Source of the DNA: SLRI01 sp942491185
Lineage (GTDB): Bacteria > Pseudomonadota > Alphaproteobacteria > Geminicoccales > Geminicoccaceae
Length of the DNA: 64,000 bases
NCBI GenBank assembly: GCA_942491185.1
Contig: CALOAB010000027.1
Span: 124,001-188,000, forward strand
Direction: 5' to 3'
Positions 36,221-45,046 of this stretch are shown piece after piece. The position numbers and the translations under genes are program-made. The notes beneath the pieces were generated by a model. That model ran no database searches, was not told the origin of the DNA, and saw only the letters and a list, made by a program, of their open reading frames with translations. Numbering within the stretch: the stretch's first letter is position 1; each line of letters begins with the position of its first letter.

Positions 36221-37444
36221 TTGTCCATCGTCGTCCAGAAATATGGCGGCACGTCGGTCGCTGATCTAGAGCGCATACGCCATGTCGCCGAGCGCGTGGC
36301 GCGGCATGTCCGCGCTGGCGAGCGCGTTTGCGTCGTCCTGTCGGCCATGGCCGGCGAGACCAACAAGCTCGTCGGCTTCGTCGACGGGCTCGATGCACAG
36401 AGCTTTGATCCGGCCGAGTACGACGCGGTCGTGGCCTCGGGCGAGCAGGTGACCGTCGGCCTGTTGTCGATTGCCTTGCAGGCGATCGGCGTGCCGGCGC
36501 GGTCGTTCACCGGCTGGCAGGCAGGGGTCAAGACCGATGCCACGCATGGCAAGGCGCGGATCGTCGAGATCGATCCGGCGCCGGTGATGGCGGCGCTTGA
36601 TGCCGGCCAGGTGGCCGTGGTCGCCGGCTTTCAGGGCCTGGCGCCGGCGGGCCGCATCGCGACGCTCGGGCGGGGTGGCTCGGACACCTCGGCCGTCGCC
36701 ATGGCGGCAGCGCTCGCGGCCGAGCGCTGCGACATCTTCACCGATGTGGACGGCGTCTACACCAGCGATCCGCGGGTCGTGACCAAGGCGCACAAGCTCG
36801 ACCGCATCACCTACGAGGAGATGCTCGAGCTGGCCTCGCTCGGCGCCAAGGTGCTGCAAACCCGCTCCGTGGCGCTCGCCATGGCGCAGCGGGTGCGCGT
36901 TCAAGTATTGTCGAGCTTCAAGGATGAGCCGGGAACGCTCGTCGTCGATGAGGATGAGATCGTGGAGCAACAGATCGTGAGCGGCATCACCTACAGCCGT
37001 GACGAGGCCCGCCTTACCGTGACCGGCGTGCGCGACCGGCCGGGCGTCGCCGCCGCAACGTTCGGCCCCTTGGCAGCGGCCGACATCAATGTCGACATGA
37101 TCGTCCAGTCGGTCAGCCGGGACGGCCAGCATGCCAACATGACCTTCACCGTGGCGCGCAACGACCTCCCCCGTGCCCAGGCGGTGCTCGAGGAGCACAA
37201 GTCGGAGATCGACTTCGAGGAGATCCTCGCCGACCAGGATGTTAGCAAGGTGTCCGTGATCGGCGTCGGCATGCGCAGCCATGCCGGCATCGCCCACACC
37301 ATGTTCCAGAGCCTCGCCGACAAGGGCATCAATATCCAGGCGATCTCGACCTCCGAGATCAAGGTCAGCGTGCTGATCGCCGAGGCCTATACCGAGCTGG
37401 CGCTGCGCACGCTGCATACCGCCTACGACCTGGATCGGAGCTGA
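36221..37444 (+). CDS. lysC: Aspartate kinase
   Basis: First enzyme of the aspartate pathway (lysine, threonine, methionine). From the TTG at 36221 the product is 407 residues, the usual length, opening SIVVQKYGGTSVAD (kinase motif) with GRGGSDTSAVA (about 148-158) and two C-terminal ACT domains (about 265-400) for feedback inhibition. An ATG at 36164 would add 19 residues not typical of the family, and no strong ribosome site distinguishes them, so the start is uncertain. Confidence 0.94.
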   Translation: MSIVVQKYGGTSVADLERIRHVAERVARHVRAGERVCVVLSAMAGETNKLVGFVDGLDAQSFDPAEYDAVVASGEQVTVGLLSIALQAIGVPARSFTGWQAGVKTDATHGKARIVEIDPAPVMAALDAGQVAVVAGFQGLAPAGRIATLGRGGSDTSAVAMAAALAAERCDIFTDVDGVYTSDPRVVTKAHKLDRITYEEMLELASLGAKVLQTRSVALAMAQRVRVQVLSSFKDEPGTLVVDEDEIVEQQIVSGITYSRDEARLTVTGVRDRPGVAAATFGPLAAADINVDMIVQSVSRDGQHANMTFTVARNDLPRAQAVLEEHKSEIDFEEILADQDVSKVSVIGVGMRSHAGIAHTMFQSLADKGINIQAISTSEIKVSVLIAEAYTELALRTLHTAYDLDRS

Positions 37445-37449
37445 GCGCC

Positions 37450-38496
37450 GTGTCGACCCTGCCGCCACATCCGCGCCTCGCCGAGCTCTGGCGTGCCGGC
37501 GTCGAGCTGCTCGGCACCGAGACCGCGATCATGGGTGGCGCCATGACCTGGGTCTCCGAGCGCCACTTGGTGGCCGCCATCGCCGAGGCTGGTGGTTTTG
37601 GCGTTATCGCCTGTGGCTCGATGACGCCGGAGCTGCTGGCCGCAGAGATCGAGGCCACGCGCGCGCTCACCGACCGCCCCTTTGGTGTCAACCTCATCGT
37701 CATGCACCCGGCACTCGACCAGCTGGTCGATGTCTGCCTCGATCATGGTGTCGGTCATGTCGTGCTCGCCGGCGGTCTGCCGCCGCGGAACGCCATCGCC
37801 AAGATCAAGGGCGGCGGGCGCAAGCTGCTCTGCTTCGCGCCGACGCTGGCACTGGCCAAGCGCCTCGTCCGCTCTGGTGCCGACGGGTTGATCATCGAGG
37901 GTATGGAGGCGGGCGGCCATATCGGCGCCATCTCGACGGCCGTTCTCGGCCAGGAGATCCTGCCCTTCATCGATGACGTGCCGGTCTTCGTCGCCGGCGG
38001 CATCGGCCACGGCGAGGGCATTGCCGCGTTCTTGCGGATGGGCGCTGGCGGCGTGCAGATGGGAACGCGCTTCGTCTGCGCCAGCGAGTCGATCGCGCAC
38101 CCGCGCTTCAAGGAGGCGTTCATCCGCGCCTCGGCCAGGGATGCTCAGCCATCGATGCAGGTCGATCCGGCCTTCAATGTCATCCCGGTGCGGGCGCTTG
38201 CCAATAACGGCACGCGCCGCTTCACCGAGACCCAGGTCGACGTGATCGGCCGCTTTCGCAACGGCGAGTTGAGCCAGGAGGAGGCATCGCTCGCGATCGA
38301 GCATTTCTGGGCGGGCGCTCTGCGGCGCGCGGTGATCGACGGCGACGTCGATGAAGGCTCCTTGATGGCTGGCCAATCGGTGGGCTTCGTCAAGGCCGTG
38401 CAACCGGTGGCCGAGATTATTGCTCTGCTGATCGAGCAGGCCGAGGCGGCGTTGACCCGGACACCTGGCCGGCCGCCAGCGTCAGTCGGCGGCTAG
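37450..38496 (+). CDS. Nitronate monooxygenase (2-nitropropane dioxygenase) family protein
   Basis: FMN-binding TIM-barrel protein of 348 residues related to nitronate monooxygenase and FabK. Motifs include GAMTWVS and GGFGVIACGSM near the N-terminus, EGMEAGGHIG (about 150-159, FMN phosphate binding), FVAGGIGHGEGIAAFLRMGA and QMGTRFVCASES (about 206-217). It starts at GTG 37450, 5 bases after lysC, and ends 2 bases before ptsP, so it is probably co-transcribed with them. The physiological substrate is unknown; an enoyl reductase role is also possible. Confidence 0.88.
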   Translation: MSTLPPHPRLAELWRAGVELLGTETAIMGGAMTWVSERHLVAAIAEAGGFGVIACGSMTPELLAAEIEATRALTDRPFGVNLIVMHPALDQLVDVCLDHGVGHVVLAGGLPPRNAIAKIKGGGRKLLCFAPTLALAKRLVRSGADGLIIEGMEAGGHIGAISTAVLGQEILPFIDDVPVFVAGGIGHGEGIAAFLRMGAGGVQMGTRFVCASESIAHPRFKEAFIRASARDAQPSMQVDPAFNVIPVRALANNGTRRFTETQVDVIGRFRNGELSQEEASLAIEHFWAGALRRAVIDGDVDEGSLMAGQSVGFVKAVQPVAEIIALLIEQAEAALTRTPGRPPASVGG

Positions 38497-38498
38497 CC

Positions 38499-40829
38499 AT
38501 GCCGGCCTCGCGACGGGGCGACGAGAAGGCGGCGGAGCGGCGCAGCGCCGAGCGCACGGGCGCGCGCCGGCTGCTTCGGCGGATGGTCGAGGTCGTGGCC
38601 CTGCCGGTCGAGCGGCAGGCACGGCTCGACCGCATCGTCCAGTTGATCGCGGCCAATCTGGTGGCCGAGGTCTGCTCGATCTACGCGCTGCGGGCCGGTG
38701 ACCAGCTCGAGCTCTTCGCCACCGAAGGTCTGGCGTCGGAATCGGTGCATCGCACGCGCATGGCCATAGGCCAGGGTCTGGTCGGCACGATCGCCGCCTC
38801 GGGTAGCATCATCAACACCGACGATGCCCAGGCGCACCCCAATTTCGCCTATTTTCCGGAGACGGGCGAGGATCTCTACCACTCGTTCCTCGGTGTGCCG
38901 CTGTTGCGCGGCGGGCGGGTCATGGGTGTCCTGGTCGTCCAGAACACGGCGAAGAAACGCTACGGCGATGACGAGGTCGAAGCGCTGCAGATCATCGCTT
39001 CGGTCCTCGCCGAGATGCTGGCGGGCGGCAATCTCGTCGATCGTGAGCGCTACACCGACTTCTCCGGGCTCAAGCGCGAGCAGCGGCGGCTCGAAGGGCT
39101 GCGGCTGGTCGAGGGGGTCGCCGTCGGCCGAGCGTGGCTGCACACGGCGCGCATCGAGATCGTGCGGCTCCTCGCCGACGATCCGGCGCACGAGGCTGAG
39201 CGGCTGGAGGCTGCGATCGAGGGCTTGCGGGCGTCGCTCGACAGCATGCTCGATCGCGCCGACCTCGGCGCCGGTGAGCATCTCGATGTGCTCGAGACGT
39301 ACCGGATGTTCGCGCATGACGGTGGCTGGCGGCGGCGGATGCGCGAGGCCATCGATACCGGGCTCTCCGCCGAGGCAGCGGTCAAGCGGGTGCAGGAGGA
39401 GGCGCGGGTCAGGATCGGCCACGCCAACGACCCCTATCTCCGCGAGCGGCTGCTCGATCTCGAGGATCTGGCCGAGCGTCTGCTGCGCCTGCTCGCCGGG
39501 CGCGACAGCCAAAGCGAGGCCAAGGTGATGCCGGCGGGCTCGATCCTCGTCGCCCGCAATCTCTCCGCTGCCGATCTGATCGACTACGACCACACCAAGA
39601 TCCGCGGCATCGTGCTGGAGGAGGGTTCGTCGACGGCGCATGCGACGATCGTCGCCCGCGCCTTCGACCTGCCGATGCTGGGCCGCGTCGATCGCGCCAT
39701 GGCGCAGATCGAGGGTGGCGACATGCTGGCGTTGGATGCCGAGCATGGCCAGGTCCTGATCCGACCGAGCGACGACATCATCGATGGCTTCGTGGCGGCG
39801 ACCCAGGCGCGGCAGGAAACCCGCCGGGTCTTCGATAGCCTCAAGGACCAGCCGGCCGTCACCAAGGATGGCATGACGCTCGAGTTGTCGATCAATGCGG
39901 GGTTTCTGGTCGACCTCAACGAGCTGGACGCCACCGGTGCCGCCGGAGTCGGCCTCTATCGCACCGAGCTCGCTTTCATGTCGCGGCCGGACTTTCGCGC
40001 TCCGGATGTCCAGGCCGGCTACTACGCCGCGGTGCTCGATCGGGCGGGCAGCAAGCCGGTGTGCTTTCGCACGCTCGATATCGGCAGCGACAAGCAGCTG
40101 CCCTACTGGCGCATGCCGGCCGAGGAGAACCCGGCCATGGGCTGGCGCGCGTTGCGCCTCACCCTCGATCGTCCGGCCATTCTGCGCCATCAGCTGCGGG
40201 CGCTCCTCAAGGCAGCCGCGGGCCGGCCGCTCTTGCGGGTGATGTTTCCGATGGTCGCCGAGGTCGCCGAGTTCCGGGCCGCCAAGCGCCTCTTGGACCT
40301 CGAGCGTCGGCGCGCCATCGAGGCTGGCCAAGCCTTGCCCGAGCGCATCGAGATCGGGGCGATGATGGAGGTGCCGTCGCTCTACTGGCAGCTGCCGACG
40401 CTCTTGCAGGAGATCGACTTCCTTTCTGTCGGCTCCAATGATCTCCTGCAGTTCCTCTTCGCCTGCGATCGAGGCTCGCCGACCCTGGGCGATCGCTACG
40501 ACGTGCTGTCGCCGCCGGCGCTGTCGTTCATCCGCAGCTTGGTCGAGGCCTGTCGCCCGGCGGGCGTGGCACTCTCGGTTTGCGGCGAGATGGCCAGCCG
40601 GCCGATCGAGGCCATGGCGCTCGCTGGGCTCGGTGTCCGTCGGCTGTCCCTGTCGCCGGCCCAGATTGGGCCCGTAAAAGCGATGCTGCGCTCTCTTGAT
40701 GCCGGCGCCCTGGCCGCTTACCTCAATCGAGTGGTCGACTCGCCCAACCACAGCCTCCGGCGTCATCTGCTTGCCTATGCCCAAGATCACGGTATCACAT
40801 TGCCGAACACCACGTTCCGGGCGCGCTAA
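38499..40829 (+). CDS. ptsP: Nitrogen-PTS enzyme I (phosphoenolpyruvate-protein phosphotransferase PtsP)
   Basis: 776-residue EI-Ntr that passes phosphate from PEP to NPr and controls nitrogen/potassium metabolism and polymer synthesis. A GAF domain (about 28-170) is followed by the EI N-terminal domain with the phosphorylated His381 in GSSTAHATIVARAFDLPMLG, and the PEP-binding TIM barrel with GVGLYRTELAFM, FRTLDIGSDK, MMEVPSLYWQ, GSNDLLQF and CGEMA. Compared with the family consensus, nothing essential is missing. Position after lysC matches other alphaproteobacteria. Confidence 0.96.
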   Translation: MPASRRGDEKAAERRSAERTGARRLLRRMVEVVALPVERQARLDRIVQLIAANLVAEVCSIYALRAGDQLELFATEGLASESVHRTRMAIGQGLVGTIAASGSIINTDDAQAHPNFAYFPETGEDLYHSFLGVPLLRGGRVMGVLVVQNTAKKRYGDDEVEALQIIASVLAEMLAGGNLVDRERYTDFSGLKREQRRLEGLRLVEGVAVGRAWLHTARIEIVRLLADDPAHEAERLEAAIEGLRASLDSMLDRADLGAGEHLDVLETYRMFAHDGGWRRRMREAIDTGLSAEAAVKRVQEEARVRIGHANDPYLRERLLDLEDLAERLLRLLAGRDSQSEAKVMPAGSILVARNLSAADLIDYDHTKIRGIVLEEGSSTAHATIVARAFDLPMLGRVDRAMAQIEGGDMLALDAEHGQVLIRPSDDIIDGFVAATQARQETRRVFDSLKDQPAVTKDGMTLELSINAGFLVDLNELDATGAAGVGLYRTELAFMSRPDFRAPDVQAGYYAAVLDRAGSKPVCFRTLDIGSDKQLPYWRMPAEENPAMGWRALRLTLDRPAILRHQLRALLKAAAGRPLLRVMFPMVAEVAEFRAAKRLLDLERRRAIEAGQALPERIEIGAMMEVPSLYWQLPTLLQEIDFLSVGSNDLLQFLFACDRGSPTLGDRYDVLSPPALSFIRSLVEACRPAGVALSVCGEMASRPIEAMALAGLGVRRLSLSPAQIGPVKAMLRSLDAGALAAYLNRVVDSPNHSLRRHLLAYAQDHGITLPNTTFRAR

Positions 40830-41007
40830 TTCGACCTGTGATCCGCACCCGGGTGGCGCAACCGTCGATAGACGTTTGGCCAGGACTGACGTCTTTGCTA
40901 TGCAATGGCCAGCCTCGTGATCCGAGCTGCCGGCTCGGTCCGAGAGCAGCGACGAGCGCGTCGCCTTTCGATCCATCGATTTCTTGCTTTGGGGCGATAG
41001 ACCGACC

Positions 41008-42327
41008 GTGTCACGCCGATCGAACAACCGAGACCCCGCTATCGATGCCATCGCCGAGCACCTGGTCGATGTCGGCCGGCATCTCCGCGAAGCCCGGCAG
41101 CAGCGCGGCGAGGATCTCTACGATGTCGCCGACTATCTGCGCATCAAGCCATCCTATCTGTTTGCGCTGGAGGAGGGCGATCTCCGCTCGATGCCCGGGC
41201 AGACCTATGCCATGGGCTTCCTGCGGACTTATGCCGACCATCTGGGCTTCGATGGTGCCGAGGTGGTGCGCGGGCTCAGGGCGACCGCCAGTGAAGAGCC
41301 GGTCGAGAGCCTGCAGATACGCCAGCCCGTGCCTGAGAACCGCTTGCCGAGCCTCGGGATCGTGCTGCTGGCGCTGTTGCTTGCCGGCTTTGCCTATGGC
41401 GGCTGGTATGCGGCGCAATCCGGCGGTGAGCTGGTGTCGCAACTGCGGGCTCTGCCGGGCAATATCGGCCAGTCTGCCGCGCGGATGTTCGAGGAGGAGG
41501 ACGCCCCGGCGGTTGCCGAGAGCACCGCAGGCGAGCGGGTCGCTGACGTCAATGATACAGCCGTCGCTTCAGCGCCGGCCGCTGAGGCTGATTCGAGCAC
41601 GCTGTCGCCCGCAGCACTGCAGGCGCTGGCGCTGAGGGCAGACCCAATCGCTCCTGGCCGTGGCAGCGGCGCGCAGGGCGACACAGAGCCGCGCATTATC
41701 GGGCAAGGCGGCTCATTGCAGGCTGGCGAACTGCCGGCCGTCACGGTGAGCCCTCTGACCCCGGGCCGGACAACCGACATCACCAGTGCGATTGCCGCCA
41801 CCGCATCGACGGATCCAGCTGCTGCTGACGCGGTTGGGTCGGAGAGTGCCGGCGCCGCCGCGACCAACGATTCGGCAGCGCCGGGCGACGAGGTCGAGAC
41901 GCTGGCCTCGCTCGTCCTCGATGCCGAGGCGGAGCGCGACGCCGCTTTGCGGCGGCTCGAGGCGGAGCGGCCTGAAGGCGGCACGGTCGGCGACCTGCTC
42001 GCCGGCCTCGAGGTGCAGGCTGATCCGACCGCCTCAGCGGCCGCAGCGGCGCCGATCAGCAACGACTCCGGCCGGGTGGTGCTGGTCGCCCGCGAAGCAA
42101 GCTGGATTCAGGTGCAGAGCCCGTCGCGCGACTTCATTCGCTCGCTGACGCTCGAGGCTGGCGAGCGGTTCGAGATCCCTGATCGTACGGACCTCGCCCT
42201 TTGGACCGGCAATGCCGGTGGGCTGGAGGTCTGGGTCGATGGCGCGAGCGTGGGTGTCTTGGGGCAGGACGGCGCCGTGCTGCGCGACGTATCGCTGGCG
42301 CCCCAGGCGCTGCTCGAGCAGCGCTGA
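41008..42327 (+). CDS. RodZ-like helix-turn-helix membrane protein (DUF4115)
   Basis: 439 residues: a cytoplasmic Xre/RodZ-type HTH (about 13-85, with GEDLYDVADYLRIKPSYL), one membrane segment (about 110-130), a long Ala/Ser/Thr-rich periplasmic linker (about 150-345) and a C-terminal DUF4115 beta domain (about 350-435, RVVLVAREASWIQV). RodZ links MreB to the cell-wall machinery and, in some bacteria, sits upstream of ispG exactly as here. The GTG at 41008 is preferred; a TTG at 40984 is possible. Confidence 0.88.
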   Translation: MSRRSNNRDPAIDAIAEHLVDVGRHLREARQQRGEDLYDVADYLRIKPSYLFALEEGDLRSMPGQTYAMGFLRTYADHLGFDGAEVVRGLRATASEEPVESLQIRQPVPENRLPSLGIVLLALLLAGFAYGGWYAAQSGGELVSQLRALPGNIGQSAARMFEEEDAPAVAESTAGERVADVNDTAVASAPAAEADSSTLSPAALQALALRADPIAPGRGSGAQGDTEPRIIGQGGSLQAGELPAVTVSPLTPGRTTDITSAIAATASTDPAAADAVGSESAGAAATNDSAAPGDEVETLASLVLDAEAERDAALRRLEAERPEGGTVGDLLAGLEVQADPTASAAAAAPISNDSGRVVLVAREASWIQVQSPSRDFIRSLTLEAGERFEIPDRTDLALWTGNAGGLEVWVDGASVGVLGQDGAVLRDVSLAPQALLEQR

Positions 42328-42343
42328 GCGGCGGACGGCATAG

Positions 42344-43582
42344 ATGGTCGCCCTGGCAGAGCCTCGTCGCCACCGCACCACGCCCGTTCAGGTCGGTGAG
42401 ATGACTATTGGCGGTGGTGCGCCGGTGGTCGTCCAATCGATGACCAACACGGACACCGCCGATCTCGAGAGCACCTGTCGCCAGGTGATCGAGCTGGCGC
42501 AAGCTGGCTCCGAGATCGTTCGCGTCACGGTCAATGACGAGGGCGCGGCCAAAGCGGTCCCACTCCTGCGCGAGCGGCTAGACCTGTTGGGGCACTCGGT
42601 GCCCTTGGTCGGCGACTTCCACTACAACGGCCACCGGCTGCTCGCTGCCGTGCCGGAGCTGGGCTCGAGCCTAGCCAAGCTGCGGATCAATCCCGGCAAT
42701 GTCGGTTTCGGCGACAAGCGCGACCGGCAGTTCGAAGCCATGATCGAGGCCGCCCTGGCGCATGACCGCCCGGTGCGGATCGGCGTCAATTGGGGCTCGC
42801 TCGACCAGGCGCTGGCCGCCAAGCTGATGGACGAGAACGCCCGCAAGCCGAAGCCCGAGAGCGCTGATTTCGTCCTGCGCGAGGCGTTGGTGCGCTCGGC
42901 CCTGGAGAGTGCTGCGCACGCCGAGCGCATGGGTCTCGGTGCCGAGCGGATCATCATCTCGGCCAAGGTCAGCCGGGTCCCCGATCTGATTGCCGTCTAT
43001 CGCGAGCTGGCGCGACGCAGCAGCTACGCGCTGCATCTGGGCCTCACCGAGGCCGGCATGGGCACCAAGGGCGTGGCCGCGAGCGCTGCGGCCCTTTCCG
43101 TGCTGCTCATGGACGGCATCGGCGACACCATTCGCTGCTCCTTGACGCCCAAGCCGGGCGAGACGCGGACCACCGAGGTCAAGGTCTGCCAGGAGATCCT
43201 GCAGTCCTTGGGGCTCCGCACATTTGCGCCCGAGGTTGCTGCCTGCCCGGGTTGCGGGCGGACGACGAGCACCTTCTTCCAAGAGCTGGCCCAGCAGATC
43301 GAAGGCTACCTGGCCCAGCAGATGCCGGTCTGGAAGCTCCGCTACCAGGGTGTCGAGACGCTCAAGGTCGCGGTCATGGGCTGCATCGTCAACGGCCCAG
43401 GCGAGAGCAAGCATGCCGATATCGGCATCAGCCTGCCGGGCACCGGCGAGAGCCCTGTCGCACCGGTCTTCATCGACGGCGAGAAGGCCATGACGCTGCG
43501 CGGCGATGGCATCGCCCAGGAATTCCAGGGCCTGGTCGAGCGCTATGTCGAGAAGCGTTTCGGCGACCAGCCTGCTGCATGA
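42344..43582 (+). CDS. ispG: (E)-4-hydroxy-3-methylbut-2-enyl-diphosphate synthase IspG
   Basis: Iron-sulfur enzyme of the non-mevalonate isoprenoid pathway. The 412-residue product has VQSMTNTDT (about 29-37), VGDFHYNGH (about 88-96), KLRINPGNVG (about 108-117) and the 4Fe-4S ligands: two cysteines in CPGCGR (about 302-307) and one in GCIVNGPGE (about 346-354). The ATG at 42344 is 16 bases after the RodZ-like gene. IspG receives electrons from ferredoxin or flavodoxin. Confidence 0.96.
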   Translation: MVALAEPRRHRTTPVQVGEMTIGGGAPVVVQSMTNTDTADLESTCRQVIELAQAGSEIVRVTVNDEGAAKAVPLLRERLDLLGHSVPLVGDFHYNGHRLLAAVPELGSSLAKLRINPGNVGFGDKRDRQFEAMIEAALAHDRPVRIGVNWGSLDQALAAKLMDENARKPKPESADFVLREALVRSALESAAHAERMGLGAERIIISAKVSRVPDLIAVYRELARRSSYALHLGLTEAGMGTKGVAASAAALSVLLMDGIGDTIRCSLTPKPGETRTTEVKVCQEILQSLGLRTFAPEVAACPGCGRTTSTFFQELAQQIEGYLAQQMPVWKLRYQGVETLKVAVMGCIVNGPGESKHADIGISLPGTGESPVAPVFIDGEKAMTLRGDGIAQEFQGLVERYVEKRFGDQPAA

Positions 43583-43590
43583 GAGCAAGG

Positions 43591-43695
43591 CGGGGGAAAT
43601 GATTTCCCCCGTGCCCCCTCGGGATTTTGCGCCGGTGCTTGTCACAAGCGACGCCACCAAGTACCCGAGGGGCACGGGGAGGATCATCCTCCCCG
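43591..43695. repeat. Composite inverted-repeat element (REP/BIME-like)
   Basis: Two related 32-33-nt modules face each other around a 40-nt centre. Each has an outer perfect 10-bp palindrome (43591-43611, CGGGGGAAAT-G-ATTTCCCCCG; 43675-43695, CGGGGAGGAT-C-ATCCTCCCCG). Inside them CCCCGTGCCCCCTCGGG (43607-43623) pairs with 43664-43679 with one bulged base. A further small hairpin GCTTG-TCA-CAAGC lies in the centre. It fills the ispG-hisS gap. Such elements can act as mRNA stabilisers, attenuators or transposase (RAYT) substrates. Confidence 0.75.
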
Positions 43696-43726
43696 CATTT
43701 CTTCTGACCTTCGGAGACTCCGGCTG

Positions 43727-44971
43727 ATGGCCACGATCCGGCCGGTGCGCGGCACGCACGACCTCTTTGGCGAGACCATCCGCCGCCACCGCCAGGTGAT
43801 CGACACCGGCCGGGCGACAGCAGCCCTCTACGGCTACGAGGAGATCGCCACACCGATCTTCGAGTTCACGGAGGTGTTCAAGCGCAGCCTCGGCGACACC
43901 TCTGATGTGGTCACCAAGGAGATGTACACCTTCGAGGACCGGGGCGGCGAGAGCCTGACGCTTAGGCCCGAGAACACGGCGAGCGTCGCCCGCGCCATCA
44001 TCTCCAACGGGTTGCTCCAATCACCGCCGCTGAAGCTCTTCTATGCCGGGCCGATGTTCCGCTACGAGCGCCCGCAGAAGGGCCGGCTCCGGCAGTTCCA
44101 CCAGATCGGTGTCGAGCTGATCGGAGCACCACAACCTCTGGGCGACGTCGAGGTGATCGCGATCGGCGCGCATATCCTGGATCAGTTGGGCGTCGCCGAT
44201 CTGGTGACGCTCGAGCTCAACACGCTGGGCGACCCCGAGAGCCGCCAGACCTACCGCCAGCAGCTGGTGAGCTATCTCGAGGCTTTTCGCGACCGCCTGT
44301 CCGAAGACAGCCGGCTCCGGCTCGAGCGCAACCCGATGCGCATCCTCGACAGCAAGAACGAGGAAGATCGGCGGATCGTGGCGGAAGCGCCGAAGCTCGA
44401 CGACTCGCTCAACCAGGTGAGCCGCGACTTCTTTGCGGAGGTGAGAGCGAGACTCGACGAGCTGGGAATCGCCTATCGTCTCAATCCGCATCTGGTGCGG
44501 GGCCTCGACTACTACACGCATACGGCCTTCGAGTTCACGACGACGGCGCTGGGTGCGCAGGGCGCGGTGATTGCCGGTGGCCGCTACGACGGTCTGGTCG
44601 AGGAGATCGGCGGGCCGTCGACGCCGGGCGTGGGCTGGGCGGCTGGGGTCGAGCGGCTAGCGCTGCTCGCAACCAAGGAGCCAGAATCGGCGCGGCCCGT
44701 GGCCATCGTGCCGATCGGCCCCGCCGCCGAAGCCGAGGCCCGCCGGCTGGCGGCTGAGCTGCGGCATGGCGGCATTGCCGTCGAGCTGGCCTTCAGCGGC
44801 AAGCCCGGCCAGCGCATGAAGCGCGCCGATCGGGCGAATGCCCGCTTCGCCCTGTCACTGGGCGACGCCGAGCTCGAGAGCGGCATGCTCAAGCTTCGCG
44901 ACCTCGACAGCGGCACCGAGACGACGGTCGAGCGGCAGCGGATCGCAGCCCACCTCGCCGAAGCCGAATGA
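43727..44971 (+). CDS. hisS: Histidyl-tRNA synthetase
   Basis: Class II aminoacyl-tRNA synthetase charging tRNA-His, 414 residues. Motif 1 region (RPVRGTHDLFG at about 4-14), motif 2 (MFRYERPQKGRLRQFHQ, about 108-124), the histidine-specific loop LVRGLDYYTHTAFEF (about 254-268) and motif 3 (PGVGWAAGVERL, about 301-312) are intact, with an anticodon-binding domain at about 325-410. Confidence 0.97.
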   Translation: MATIRPVRGTHDLFGETIRRHRQVIDTGRATAALYGYEEIATPIFEFTEVFKRSLGDTSDVVTKEMYTFEDRGGESLTLRPENTASVARAIISNGLLQSPPLKLFYAGPMFRYERPQKGRLRQFHQIGVELIGAPQPLGDVEVIAIGAHILDQLGVADLVTLELNTLGDPESRQTYRQQLVSYLEAFRDRLSEDSRLRLERNPMRILDSKNEEDRRIVAEAPKLDDSLNQVSRDFFAEVRARLDELGIAYRLNPHLVRGLDYYTHTAFEFTTTALGAQGAVIAGGRYDGLVEEIGGPSTPGVGWAAGVERLALLATKEPESARPVAIVPIGPAAEAEARRLAAELRHGGIAVELAFSGKPGQRMKRADRANARFALSLGDAELESGMLKLRDLDSGTETTVERQRIAAHLAEAE

Positions 44972-45046
44972 TGACAGTTCGATGACAAGTCTTTGACGGC
45001 TGGCGGGGCCGAGCTCTAACATCGGCGGTTCTTCCCTCTCCAGCTG

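Noticed and set aside
38493..41051. An 852-codon minus-strand open frame
   Set aside because: Antisense to ptsP, compositionally biased (His/Arg/Gln rich), no domain; a mirror of strongly biased codons in ptsP.
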